DNA of 64,000 nt from Actinomycetes bacterium (GTDB lineage Bacteria; Actinomycetota; Actinomycetes; S36-B12): assembly GCA_024641635.1 (NCBI GenBank), contig JAHECS010000003.1, positions 113,432 through 177,431 of the forward strand. The letters run 5' to 3'. The notes below the pieces were generated by a model. It ran no database searches. It had not been told where the DNA came from and saw nothing but the letters and a program-made list of their open reading frames with translations. Each line of letters opens with the position of its first letter. The stretch's first letter is position 1. Both the position numbers and the translations under genes were made by a program. This document shows positions 25,712 through 38,065 of this stretch, one piece after another.

Positions 25712-27447
25712 ATGAGGCCTCTGGACCCGCGCCTGCTGCGATACGCACGCAGCACGCGTGGGTTCATCGCCCTCGCTGTCGTCCTCGGCGTGGTCACCGC
25801 CGTGCTCGTCATCGTGCAGGCACGACTGCTCTCCGATGTGATCGTTCGCGTGACGGCCGAAGGCGCGGGATGGCCCGAGGTCCGTGACACGGCGGTCGCT
25901 GTGCTGGGCGTCTTCGTGGCTCGGGCGTTGCTGGCCTGGCTGGCCGAGGTCGCCGCGGTGCGGGCCTCCGCGCGGGCGAAGCAGCAGCTGCGCGAGTCGG
26001 CGCTGACCCATGTCCTCGCGCTCGGCCCGGCCGGCCCTGCCGCCCACAGCCCCGGGGAGACGGCAGCCCTGATCACCCGGGGCATCGACGCCCTCGACGG
26101 CTACTACGCGCGCTACCTGCCGCAGCTCGTGCTGGCGGTGATCGTTCCCGTCGCTGTGCTTCTCACGGTCCTCGGTCAGGACCTGCTGTCGACGCTCATC
26201 ATCGCGGTGACCCTTCCTCTCATCCCGGTGTTCATGGCCCTCATCGGCATGTACACGAAGACCCAGGTAGATCGTCAGTGGCGCACCCTGGCGGTGCTGT
26301 CCGGTCACTTCCTCGATCTCGTGTCGGGGCTGCCGACCCTCAAGGCGTTCGGCCGGGCCCGGAGCCAGGTGGCCGCCATCAGGGGGATCGGCGACCGGTA
26401 CCGGAGCACGACGATGGGCGTGCTCCGGGTGTCCTTCCTGTCCTCCCTGGCGCTCGAGCTGCTGGCGACGCTGTCCGTCGCACTGGTGGCCGTCTCTGTG
26501 GGGCTCCGACTCGCGGAGGGGCAGATCACCTACCCGGTGGCCCTGTTCGTCCTGCTCCTTGCGCCTGAGGCCTACCTGCCCCTGCGGCTCGTGGGACAGC
26601 ACTTCCATGCCGCGGCCGAGGGCCTGGGCGCCGCCGATCGGGTCTTCACGATCCTCGAGACGCCCGCCCCGACGGGCGGCGACGTTGCCCTGCCGGCCGG
26701 GCCGGTGACCGTGGTCGTCGAGGACCTCCGGGTGTCGTACCCGGGGCGGCCCGATCCGGCCCTCGCAGGCGCGACCTTCAGCGCCCTCCCGGGCACTGTG
26801 ACGGCCGTGGTCGGCGGCTCCGGAGGCGGCAAGTCCACCCTGCTCAACGCCATCCTCGGCTTCGCCGGTCCGAGCCATGGCCGGGTGGCGGCCAGTGTCG
26901 ACGGCGTCGTCGTCGACGTGGGGAGCCTCGACCTGGAGGCCTGGCGGGCGCGAATCGCGTGGCTGCCGCAGCGCGCGCAGCTCCCGGGGTCGGACGTCTC
27001 GGGGGCACCCTCCGTCGGCGAGGCCGTGCGGCTCCGCACGCCCGCGAGCGACGATGCCGTGTGGCGCGCCCTCGAGGCTGCGGGGTTGGCCGACGAGATC
27101 CGGGCCCTTCCGAGCGGTCTGGCGACGAGGCTGGAGGAGGACGGCACGGGGCTGTCGGTGGGGCAGCTCCAACGGCTGAGCCTGGCCCGTGCCCTGGTCG
27201 CCCCGGTCGATCTCGTGCTCCTCGACGAACCGACGGCAGCGCTCGACGCGCGCACGGAGTCAGCCGTGGTCGGGGCGATCCAGCGGCTGGCCGAGCGCGG
27301 AACCACCGTGATCGTCGTCGCCCACCGGCCTGCGCTCGTCGAGATCGCGCACCAGATCGTGCGACTGGAGCGCGTCGGGGCACCGCAGGCGTCCGACGAA
27401 CCGACACGCGAGGCGGTGCTCGCGGCAGCGACCATCAGGACCGCCGG

Positions 27448-27454
<7 letters not shown>
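25712..27454 (+). CDS. cydD: Thiol reductant ABC exporter, CydD subunit
   Basis: ABC half-transporter of 580 residues: an N-terminal six-helix exporter domain (about 1-310), then a nucleotide-binding domain with Walker A GGSGGGKST, signature LSVGQLQRLSLARAL and Walker B LVLLDEPTAALD. CydDC exports cysteine and glutathione-type thiols (or moves haem, per later proposals), which is needed to assemble cytochrome bd. Its stop overlaps the cydC start by seven bases. Location directly after cydAB confirms the assignment. Confidence 0.94.
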
Positions 27455-31590
<4,136 letters not shown>

Positions 31591-31679
31591 TGTGCACCAC
31601 CTCTCCGTAGCGGCGGCGCGGCTTGTCGAATGCCCGGCTGGCGAGGGGGCACGGTGACAGGATGGGGCCGGAGGTGGCC

Positions 31680-32765
31680 ATGGTCGACGGAATGCTCGGA
31701 TCAGCCGTCCAGCTGCTGACCCCTGAGGGCGAGCGCGTGGCGGACGAGGACTACGACATCTCGCTCAGCAACGCCGAGCTCAAGGGCCTCTACCGCGACA
31801 TGGTCCTCGTACGGCGCCTCGACAGCGAGGCGACGGCCCTCCAGCGTCAGGGGGAGCTGGGCCTGTGGGCGTCGAGCCTCGGGCAGGAGGCCGCCCAGGT
31901 GGGCTCCGGGCGCAGCCTCCTGCCCGGCGACTACGCCTTCCCGACCTACCGCGATCACGGGGTCACCTGGAGCCGGGGCGTGCCTCCGCTGGAGGTCCTG
32001 GCGATGTTCCGCGGCGTCAGCACGGGGGGGTGGGACCCGATCGCCCTGCGCTGCGCGATCTACACCATCGTCATCGGCAACCAGGCCCTGCACGCCGTCG
32101 GCTACGGGATGGGCGCCCAGCTCGACGGCTCCTCGGAGGCGGTGATCGGCTACTTCGGTGACGGCGCCACGGACGAGGGTGACGTCAACGAGGCGTTCGT
32201 CTTCGCGGCCGACTTCAACGCGCCCGTCGTGTTCTTCTGCCAGAACAACCAGTGGGCGATCTCGTCTCCGCGAGAGCGGAAGAACCCGGCTCCCCTGTAC
32301 GAGAGGGCTGCTGGATTCGGCTTCCCGGGCGTGCGGGTGGACGGCAACGACATCCTCGCGGTGATGGCCGTGACTCGGGCCGCGCTCGAGCGGGCTCGCT
32401 CGGGTGGCGGCCCCACCCTCGTCGAGGCGTACACCTACCGCATGGCGGCGCACACGACCTCGGACGACCCCACGAGGTACCGGCACGCGGAGGAGCTGGA
32501 GATCTGGCGACTGCGCGATCCGATCGAGCGGCTCAAGGTCTTCCTTGCGCGCCAGGGGATCGCGGACCGCGGCTACTTCGACCAGATCGACCGGGAGGCG
32601 GCGGACCTCGCCGTGATGATCCGCGACGGGGTGCGATCCATGCCGGAGCCGCCAGCCGAGACGATGTTCGATCACGTCTATGCCGAGCCGCATGAGCAGC
32701 TGGAACGGCAACGGCGGTGGCTGGTCGACTACGAGAGCTCGTTCACCCACGAGGTGTCGTCATGA
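31680..32765 (+). CDS. 2-oxoacid dehydrogenase E1 component, alpha subunit
   Basis: Thiamine-diphosphate enzyme subunit of 361 residues. The TPP-binding motif runs GYFGDGATDEGDVNEAF to FFCQNNQWAIS, and the phospholoop-like YRMAAHTTSDDPTRYR follows. With the beta subunit it decarboxylates a 2-oxoacid and acylates the lipoyl group of E2. ATG 31680 is chosen because GGAGG lies five bases upstream; ATG 31662 is the alternative. Actinobacteria usually use a single-chain AceE for pyruvate, so this alpha/beta type is more likely branched-chain (BkdA-like). The E1alpha-E1beta-E2 operon is tight, but E3 is not in the window. Confidence 0.9.
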   Translation: MVDGMLGSAVQLLTPEGERVADEDYDISLSNAELKGLYRDMVLVRRLDSEATALQRQGELGLWASSLGQEAAQVGSGRSLLPGDYAFPTYRDHGVTWSRGVPPLEVLAMFRGVSTGGWDPIALRCAIYTIVIGNQALHAVGYGMGAQLDGSSEAVIGYFGDGATDEGDVNEAFVFAADFNAPVVFFCQNNQWAISSPRERKNPAPLYERAAGFGFPGVRVDGNDILAVMAVTRAALERARSGGGPTLVEAYTYRMAAHTTSDDPTRYRHAEELEIWRLRDPIERLKVFLARQGIADRGYFDQIDREAADLAVMIRDGVRSMPEPPAETMFDHVYAEPHEQLERQRRWLVDYESSFTHEVSS

Positions 32766-33733
32766 CGACGATGACGATGGCCAAGGCCCTCAACGCCGGG
32801 CTGCGCCGGGCCATGGAGCGTGAGCGCCGGGTCGTCCTCTTCGGCGAGGACATCGGTCGGCTGGGCGGAGTCTTCCGCGTGACCGACGGACTGCAGAAGG
32901 ACTTCGGCGAGCACCGTGTCATCGATGCCCCGCTGGCCGAGAGCGGCATCGTCGGCACCTCGGTCGGCATGGCCATGCGAGGCTTCCGGCCCGTCGTCGA
33001 GATCCAGTTCGACGGCTTCGTGTACCCGGCCTTCGACCAGATCGTGTCGCAGGTGGCCAAGACCCTTCGGCGAACCGATGGGGCAGTGCGCATGCCTCTC
33101 GTCATCCGCATCCCCTACGGCGGCGGCATCGGTGCCGTCGAGCACCACAGCGAGTCGCCGGAGGCGTACTTCGTCCACACCGCCGGACTTCGCGTGCTGA
33201 CCCCGAGCGATCCGCAGGCCGCCTACCTCACCATCCAGCAGGCCATCGCCAGCGATGACCCGGTCATCTACCTCGAGCCGAAACGGCGCTACTGGGACAA
33301 GGGCGAGGTCGACCTCGACGCGGATCCCTTCGCGCTGAGCCCCTGGCATGCGCGCGTGCTGCGCCCCGGTGACGACGTCACGGTCGCCTGCTACGGGCCG
33401 ATGGTGCGGACCTGCCTCGAGGCCGCTGAGGCTGCCGACTGCTCTGTCGAGGTGATCGACCTCCAGTCCCTGTCACCTCTGGACATCGATGTGGTCGCCG
33501 CCTCGGTCCGCCGCACCGGGCACCTGGTCGTCGTGCACGAAGCCTCGTCGACCGCCGGCCTCGGTGCGGAGGTGGCCGCGCGGGTGAGCGAGGAGTGCTT
33601 CTACTCCCTCGAGGCGCCGGTGCTCCGGGTGACGGGATACGACGTGCCCTACCCGGCCAGTCGACTGGAGGAGCACTTCCTCCCCGATCTGGATCGCGTG
33701 CTGGACGGTGTCGACCGAGTGCGGGCGTTCTGA
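32762..33733 (+). CDS. 2-oxoacid dehydrogenase E1 component, beta subunit
   Basis: Partner subunit of 323 residues with the transketolase pyrimidine-binding and C-terminal domains. VVLFGEDIGRLGGVFRVTDGL, DAPLAESGIVGTSVGMAMRG and DPVIYLEPKRRYW are typical of the beta chain of pyruvate or branched-chain 2-oxoacid dehydrogenases. ATG 32762 overlaps the alpha stop (ATGA), so equal amounts are made by coupling; the earlier open frame is not used. The terminal domain (VIDLQSLSPLDIDVVAASVRRTGHLVVVHEA) is complete. Confidence 0.92.
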   Translation: MTTMTMAKALNAGLRRAMERERRVVLFGEDIGRLGGVFRVTDGLQKDFGEHRVIDAPLAESGIVGTSVGMAMRGFRPVVEIQFDGFVYPAFDQIVSQVAKTLRRTDGAVRMPLVIRIPYGGGIGAVEHHSESPEAYFVHTAGLRVLTPSDPQAAYLTIQQAIASDDPVIYLEPKRRYWDKGEVDLDADPFALSPWHARVLRPGDDVTVACYGPMVRTCLEAAEAADCSVEVIDLQSLSPLDIDVVAASVRRTGHLVVVHEASSTAGLGAEVAARVSEECFYSLEAPVLRVTGYDVPYPASRLEEHFLPDLDRVLDGVDRVRAF

Positions 33734-33742
33734 GGTGGATCA

Positions 33743-35080
33743 ATGAGCGAGCAACGTTCCTTCGCCCTGCCGGATGTCGGCGAGGGTCTCACCGAGGCGG
33801 AGATCCTTCGCTGGCACGTCCAGCCCGGTGACCTCGTCGAGGTGAACCAGCTGATCGTCGAGATCGAGACCGCCAAGGCCTCCGTCGAGCTGCCCTGCCC
33901 GTTCGCCGGCACGGTGGGGGCGCTCCTCGTCGACGTCGGTGCGGTCGTGCCGGTCGGCACGCCGATCATCACGATCGAGATGGCCGATGCGCCTCAGCAG
34001 GCAGAACGCCAGGCGGTACTCGTCGGCTACGGCGTGAAGGAGGGCACGCCCTCCGGCCGTCGCCGGCGGCGCGTCCCGGGCACGGAGGCGAGCGAAGGGT
34101 CTCCGGCCGAGGATGTCGCGGTAGCTCCGTCCGACGAGTCGTCGGACGAGCCAGTCGGGCCGGCGGCGACGCGAACGAGCGGTCCAGCCCTGGCGAAGCC
34201 TCCGGTCCGTCGGCTCGCCCGCGAGCTGGGCGTCGACCTGACCCTCGTGACCCCGACGGGGCAGAACGGCGACGTCACCCGCAGCGACGTCCTGTCGGCG
34301 AGCGGGTCAGACCCGTCGATCGGTCGACCGGGAGCGGCTCGTCCAGCCGACGTCCAGACCAGGTCTGACGAGCGCATGCCGGTGCGCGGCGTGCAGCGGG
34401 CCATGGCCGACGCCATGGTCCAGTCGGCGTTCACCGCGCCGCACGTCACGGAGTGGGTGGACGTCGACATGAGCCGGGCCCTTCAGGTGCTCGACCGACT
34501 CCGTGCGCTGCCCGAGAGCGCCGACCTGAGGGTCTCGCCGATGATCCTCGTGGCGGCCGGACTCATTCGCGCCGCGCGGGCTCACCCGCGCATCAACTCC
34601 AGCTGGGTCGACGGACCGGATGGACCGCACGTGGACGTCCACGGCGAGGTCCACCTCGGCATCGCCGCCGACACTCCTCGCGGCCTCCTCGTCCCCTGCC
34701 TCAAGGGCGCGACGGACCTCGGCATCCTGGAGCTCGCTCGCCGGGTCCAGCAGCTCATCGACACGGCTCGGGAGGGCCGGGCCACCCCGGCGGACCTCAC
34801 CGGGGGCACCATCACCCTGACCAACATCGGCGTCTTCGGGATCGACGGCGGCACCCCCATCCTCAGCCCGGGTCAGACTTCGATCCTGGCCATGGGCCGG
34901 ATCCTGGATCGGCCGTGGGTGGTCGACGGCGCTGTCGTCGCTCGACCCGTGATGCAGCTGTCGCTGTCCTTCGACCACCGAGTCATCGACGGAGCGCTCG
35001 GCTCGCGCGCGCTGCGCTCGGTCGCGGACTTCCTCACCGACCCGGGGCTGGCCGTCCTCGTCGATGGTGAGCGGTCCTAG
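33743..35080 (+). CDS. 2-oxoacid dehydrogenase E2 component (dihydrolipoyl acyltransferase)
   Basis: Core acyltransferase of 445 residues. One lipoyl domain (about 1-80) has its lipoyl-lysine, Lys45, in EIETAKASVELP. A flexible acidic linker follows, then a peripheral-subunit-binding domain (PPVRRLARELGVDLTLVTPT, about 151-187) and the catalytic domain with His412 in SFDHRVIDGALGSR. A single lipoyl domain fits a branched-chain (BkdC-like) E2, but pyruvate cannot be excluded. It lies nine bases after E1beta. Its TAG stop and that of the convergent gene share one CTAG. Confidence 0.92.
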   Translation: MSEQRSFALPDVGEGLTEAEILRWHVQPGDLVEVNQLIVEIETAKASVELPCPFAGTVGALLVDVGAVVPVGTPIITIEMADAPQQAERQAVLVGYGVKEGTPSGRRRRRVPGTEASEGSPAEDVAVAPSDESSDEPVGPAATRTSGPALAKPPVRRLARELGVDLTLVTPTGQNGDVTRSDVLSASGSDPSIGRPGAARPADVQTRSDERMPVRGVQRAMADAMVQSAFTAPHVTEWVDVDMSRALQVLDRLRALPESADLRVSPMILVAAGLIRAARAHPRINSSWVDGPDGPHVDVHGEVHLGIAADTPRGLLVPCLKGATDLGILELARRVQQLIDTAREGRATPADLTGGTITLTNIGVFGIDGGTPILSPGQTSILAMGRILDRPWVVDGAVVARPVMQLSLSFDHRVIDGALGSRALRSVADFLTDPGLAVLVDGERS

Positions 35081-35910
35081 GGCGTGATCGTCAGCGCGGG
35101 CAGCAGGGCTCGCGCACGCTCAGGGTCCCCGTCGAGACGAATGCGCCCGGTGAGGGCGGGGTCGTCGGTCGGCACCCGGCCGGCGGCCAGGCGCACGAGG
35201 TCCGGCCAGCCGATGGTCAGATCGACAGTGGCGTCGCCTGCTGGCGTCCAGGAGGTCCCTCGTCCGTCCTCGCCCACGACGGCTCCCAGCACCGAGAGGA
35301 TTCCCGGCCCGGTCACGTCGATGCGCACGGTGCTGCCGGGAGGGGCTCCTGCGTTGCGGGACCAGATGATGGGGAGGGCGTGGTCGATCTGCTGGAACGT
35401 GATGACCGCCGGTCGGCTGCCCCAGCCACCCTCACGGCCGATGGCCTCGCGGATGTCCTGCTCGTGGATCCACGAGTCGAAGATCCGGATCCGCATGAGG
35501 CGTTCCATCGTCGTCTCGTTGCCGAACGGGCTCCGCACGGGCTGGCCGGGCTCGACGGCGTCGAGCTGCCCACGGCGCAGGACGATGATCGCGCGAAGCT
35601 CGTCGAGCACCTCGGCGCGTGGGCGGGACCGCCGGTAGTCGACACCGATCTCGGTGAGACGCGCGAGGTCTCCGCTGGCGTGCGGCAGCGCGTCGTATGC
35701 GGGCTCATGCTCGGGGCGGGGAGACCCCACCAGCATCTCCTCGATGTCGATGAGGTGGGCGACCACGTCTGCCACGGACCAGCCGGGGCAGGGAGTGGCT
35801 GCGGACCAGTCGTCGTCGTCAATGTCTGCGCAGAGGTCGACGACCGAGGCGAGTGCCTCCTGCCAGATGTCGATCAGGGTGGCGTCGTCCGGGCGCGTGG
35901 CGAGGTCCAT
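35077..35910 (-). CDS. Maleylpyruvate isomerase N-terminal (DinB-like) family protein
   Basis: Cytoplasmic protein of 277 residues. The N-terminal four-helix domain has the family signature WSAATPCPGWSVADVVAHLID and a later metal-ligand candidate in DSWIHEQDIR. The C-terminal part (VDLTIGWPDLVRLAAG, then GRIRLDGDPERARALLPAL) resembles an SCP2/MDMPI C-terminal domain. Many actinobacterial members are mycothiol-dependent transferases or isomerases, but most are uncharacterised. There are no aromatic-degradation neighbours. Function beyond the fold is not assignable. Confidence 0.78.
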   Translation of the reverse strand: MDLATRPDDATLIDIWQEALASVVDLCADIDDDDWSAATPCPGWSVADVVAHLIDIEEMLVGSPRPEHEPAYDALPHASGDLARLTEIGVDYRRSRPRAEVLDELRAIIVLRRGQLDAVEPGQPVRSPFGNETTMERLMRIRIFDSWIHEQDIREAIGREGGWGSRPAVITFQQIDHALPIIWSRNAGAPPGSTVRIDVTGPGILSVLGAVVGEDGRGTSWTPAGDATVDLTIGWPDLVRLAAGRVPTDDPALTGRIRLDGDPERARALLPALTITP

Positions 35911-35948
35911 GCCTGCACGGTAGCCGGGGCAGGTCGTAGGGTCGGGAC

Positions 35949-36734
35949 ATGACGGTTCGGGTCGCCCTGGTCCAGCTCGACTGCTCGAGTGACGAGCCGG
36001 TGGCCGAGAGGATCACCAGGACCCTGTCGCTCGTCGACGCAGTGGCGAAGCGGGCGGATCTCGTCGTCCTTCCCGAGCTCTGGCACGTGGGCGCCTTCGA
36101 CGTCGATGCGGCGCGCGAGCACGCACAGCCGATCGACGGCCCCCTGGTCGAGGCGCTGTCGGGGATCGCGGCCCAGAACGGCGTATGGCTGCACGGGGGG
36201 TCCTTCGCAGAGCGGGCGGACGACGGCAGCCACTACAACACGTCCGTGCTCTTCGGCCCGGACGGCGACCTCGCCGCCGCCTACCGGAAGGTGCACCTGT
36301 TCGGCTTCGACGGGGGCGAGACCGTCCTCATGAGCGGCGGTGAGGAGCTGTTCGTCGTCGAGACGCCGCTGGGCGCGACGGGGCTGGCGACCTGCTACGA
36401 CCTGCGGTTCCCCGAGCTCTTCCGCGCGCTCGTCGACGGCGGGGCGACCGCGTTCCTGCTGACGTCGGGCTGGCCCACGCCGCGCATCGAGCACTGGGAC
36501 GTCCTCACCCGGGCGCGTGCCATCGAGAACCAGGCCTGGGTCATCGCCTGCAACGAGGTGGGCAGCCAGCCGGGGGTGCGGCTGGGCGGGCATTCCGTCG
36601 TCGTCGACCCCAAGGGCGAGGTCGTCGCGATGGGGCAGGACGGGCCGGATGTCCTCATCGTGGACGTCGACCCGGACGCACCGCGTCAGTGGCGCGAGCA
36701 GTTCCCGGTCCTGGAGGACATGCGCATCGGCTGA
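35949..36734 (+). CDS. Nitrilase-superfamily carbon-nitrogen hydrolase
   Basis: Hydrolase of 261 residues with the full Glu-Lys-Cys triad: Glu43 in VVLPELWHVG, Lys114 in AYRKVHLFGFD and Cys149 in ATCYDLRFPELFR. The FPELFRAL and GHSVVVDPKGEVVA blocks are those of omega-amidase/Nit2-like and deaminated-glutathione amidase-like members. It probably removes ammonia from a small amide for metabolite repair or salvage. The gene stands alone, divergent from the DinB-like gene. Confidence 0.86.
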   Translation: MTVRVALVQLDCSSDEPVAERITRTLSLVDAVAKRADLVVLPELWHVGAFDVDAAREHAQPIDGPLVEALSGIAAQNGVWLHGGSFAERADDGSHYNTSVLFGPDGDLAAAYRKVHLFGFDGGETVLMSGGEELFVVETPLGATGLATCYDLRFPELFRALVDGGATAFLLTSGWPTPRIEHWDVLTRARAIENQAWVIACNEVGSQPGVRLGGHSVVVDPKGEVVAMGQDGPDVLIVDVDPDAPRQWREQFPVLEDMRIG

Positions 36735-36752
36735 ACCCATCGACGCGCCGTT

Positions 36753-37520
36753 CTACATGCGCGTGATGGCCGATTCCGGGCCGACGACGATGACGGGCTT
36801 GCGGTCGGGATCCAGCCACCGGAGGACGTCGCGCATCGTTTCCTCGGGGATGGCGATGCACCCGGCGGTCGACTTCCCGTTGCTCACGTGCAGGAAGATC
36901 CCGCCGCCCGCCTTCGTGTCGGCCGGCTTGGCCGCTCGACGGATCCCGTCGCCCCCTCGCTTGATCGGGCCACCCGGCAGGTTGTAGTCCATGACGGCCA
37001 CGTAGCGGTACTGCCTGCCGTAGGACCACAGCCGTTCGACGTAGCTCCCGTAGCTGTTCCAGGACACGCCGGCGTCCTGGAAGACGTTGTAGGTCTCCGG
37101 CTCGCGGGGGTTGTAGGTCCACGCGTCGTTGCGGTCGAACTGCCGGTAGGGGAGTCGGGTGCCGGGGTCCGCAAGGCGACCGAAGGCGCGCGGGATGGCG
37201 AACGTCCCCGCGGGGGTCTTGCCGGTGTTCTGCCGTCGTTGGGCTGCCTTGTACAGGCCACTCCACCCGAGCCGCGTGGGCGTCGCCGCGACGACAGCGC
37301 GCCAGCCCCCGTCGCCGTCGCGTTCGTAGGCACGCAGTGTGGCCGTCGTGGAGCGCCAGGAGGGGGCCGTCACGACGATGACCTGCCCTGCCGAGCCGAC
37401 GTGTGCGAGCCGCGACGGGTGGTAGGGCGGGACGTCGGCGGACGCAGGGGCGGCGAGCCCGACCCCAGCGAGGGCCAGGGCGACTGCCACCGTGACAGTC
37501 AGACTCCGGACGCAGCGCAT
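36753..37520 (-). CDS. Secreted L,D-transpeptidase-like protein (YkuD fold)
   Basis: Exported protein of 255 residues with a signal peptide ending near ASA (about 28). The YkuD motif is intact: HVSNGKSTAGCI with His211 and catalytic Cys221, preceded by GTFAIPRAFG and VAVMDYN. L,D-transpeptidases make 3-3 crosslinks in peptidoglycan or attach proteins to it; this compact one-domain form is related to ErfK/YbiS/YhnG but lacks LysM or Ig modules. ATG 37520 is chosen because the signal peptide starts there. The target bond is unknown. Confidence 0.83.
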   Translation of the reverse strand: MRCVRSLTVTVAVALALAGVGLAAPASADVPPYHPSRLAHVGSAGQVIVVTAPSWRSTTATLRAYERDGDGGWRAVVAATPTRLGWSGLYKAAQRRQNTGKTPAGTFAIPRAFGRLADPGTRLPYRQFDRNDAWTYNPREPETYNVFQDAGVSWNSYGSYVERLWSYGRQYRYVAVMDYNLPGGPIKRGGDGIRRAAKPADTKAGGGIFLHVSNGKSTAGCIAIPEETMRDVLRWLDPDRKPVIVVGPESAITRM

Positions 37521-37595
37521 CGCACCACGGTACGACGAGGGTGGGTTGATGTGGAGCACCCCCGGGTGGAACGGCGCCCCGAGGCCGGCCGGGCG

Positions 37596-38051
37596 TTACG
37601 AGACGACGGGGAATCCAGCGTCCTGCCAGCCGACGATGCCGCTCTGGAGCTCGTAGATCCCGTTCACGCCGGCCTGGGACATGGCGGCGACGGCCACCTG
37701 CGAGCGGTTGCCGCTGCGGCAGTAGACGGCGTAGGTGGCGGCGGGGTCGAGGCCACCGACCTGGGCGGGGAAGTCCGCGCCCTCGACGTTGTAGTTGACC
37801 GCTCCCTCGATGTGACCGGAGGCGTACTCCTCCGGGGTGCGTACGTCGATGACGGTGACTCCGGGGCTGGCGACGACGTCGGAGAACTCTGCGGCGTCGA
37901 CGCGCTGGGGCGACTCCGGGGCCGCGACGGGTGCGGCCGGCCCCTGGACCGCGGACGCTGCGGGGGCCGAATCGGTCGAGGAGCACGCGGTCAGGCCCAG
38001 GGAGGCGGCGGCGAGGACGGCGGCGGTCAGGGCGATGGCTCGGTTGCGCAT
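37596..38051 (-). CDS. Rhodanese-domain lipoprotein
   Basis: Exported lipoprotein of 151 residues. A short signal ends in a lipobox LTAC (Cys23), followed by an Ala/Pro/Ser linker and one rhodanese domain with VIDVRTPEEYASGHIEGA and the active-site loop YCRSGNRS (Cys111), suited to sulfur transfer or persulfide binding. It is the last gene of the copC, copD-ctaG, rhodanese set, beginning 13 bases after the ctaG stop. The 16-bp palindrome 38050-38065 covers this junction and the first base of the start codon. AGGGGG immediately before ATG is close for a ribosome site, so leaderless initiation is possible. Confidence 0.85.
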   Translation of the reverse strand: MRNRAIALTAAVLAAASLGLTACSSTDSAPAASAVQGPAAPVAAPESPQRVDAAEFSDVVASPGVTVIDVRTPEEYASGHIEGAVNYNVEGADFPAQVGGLDPAATYAVYCRSGNRSQVAVAAMSQAGVNGIYELQSGIVGWQDAGFPVVS

Positions 38052-38065
38052 ACCCCCTAGGGTAT
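38050..38065. promoter_or_regulatory. CsoR/CstR-like operator at the ctaG-rhodanese junction
   Basis: ATACCCCCTAGGGTAT is an inverted repeat with exact 6-bp arms ATACCC/GGGTAT around CCTA. This form resembles operators of CsoR-family repressors, which sense Cu(I), or persulfides in CstR. It overlaps the ctaG stop and the rhodanese start, so a bound repressor would block an internal promoter for the rhodanese. No csoR gene is in the window. Confidence 0.5.
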
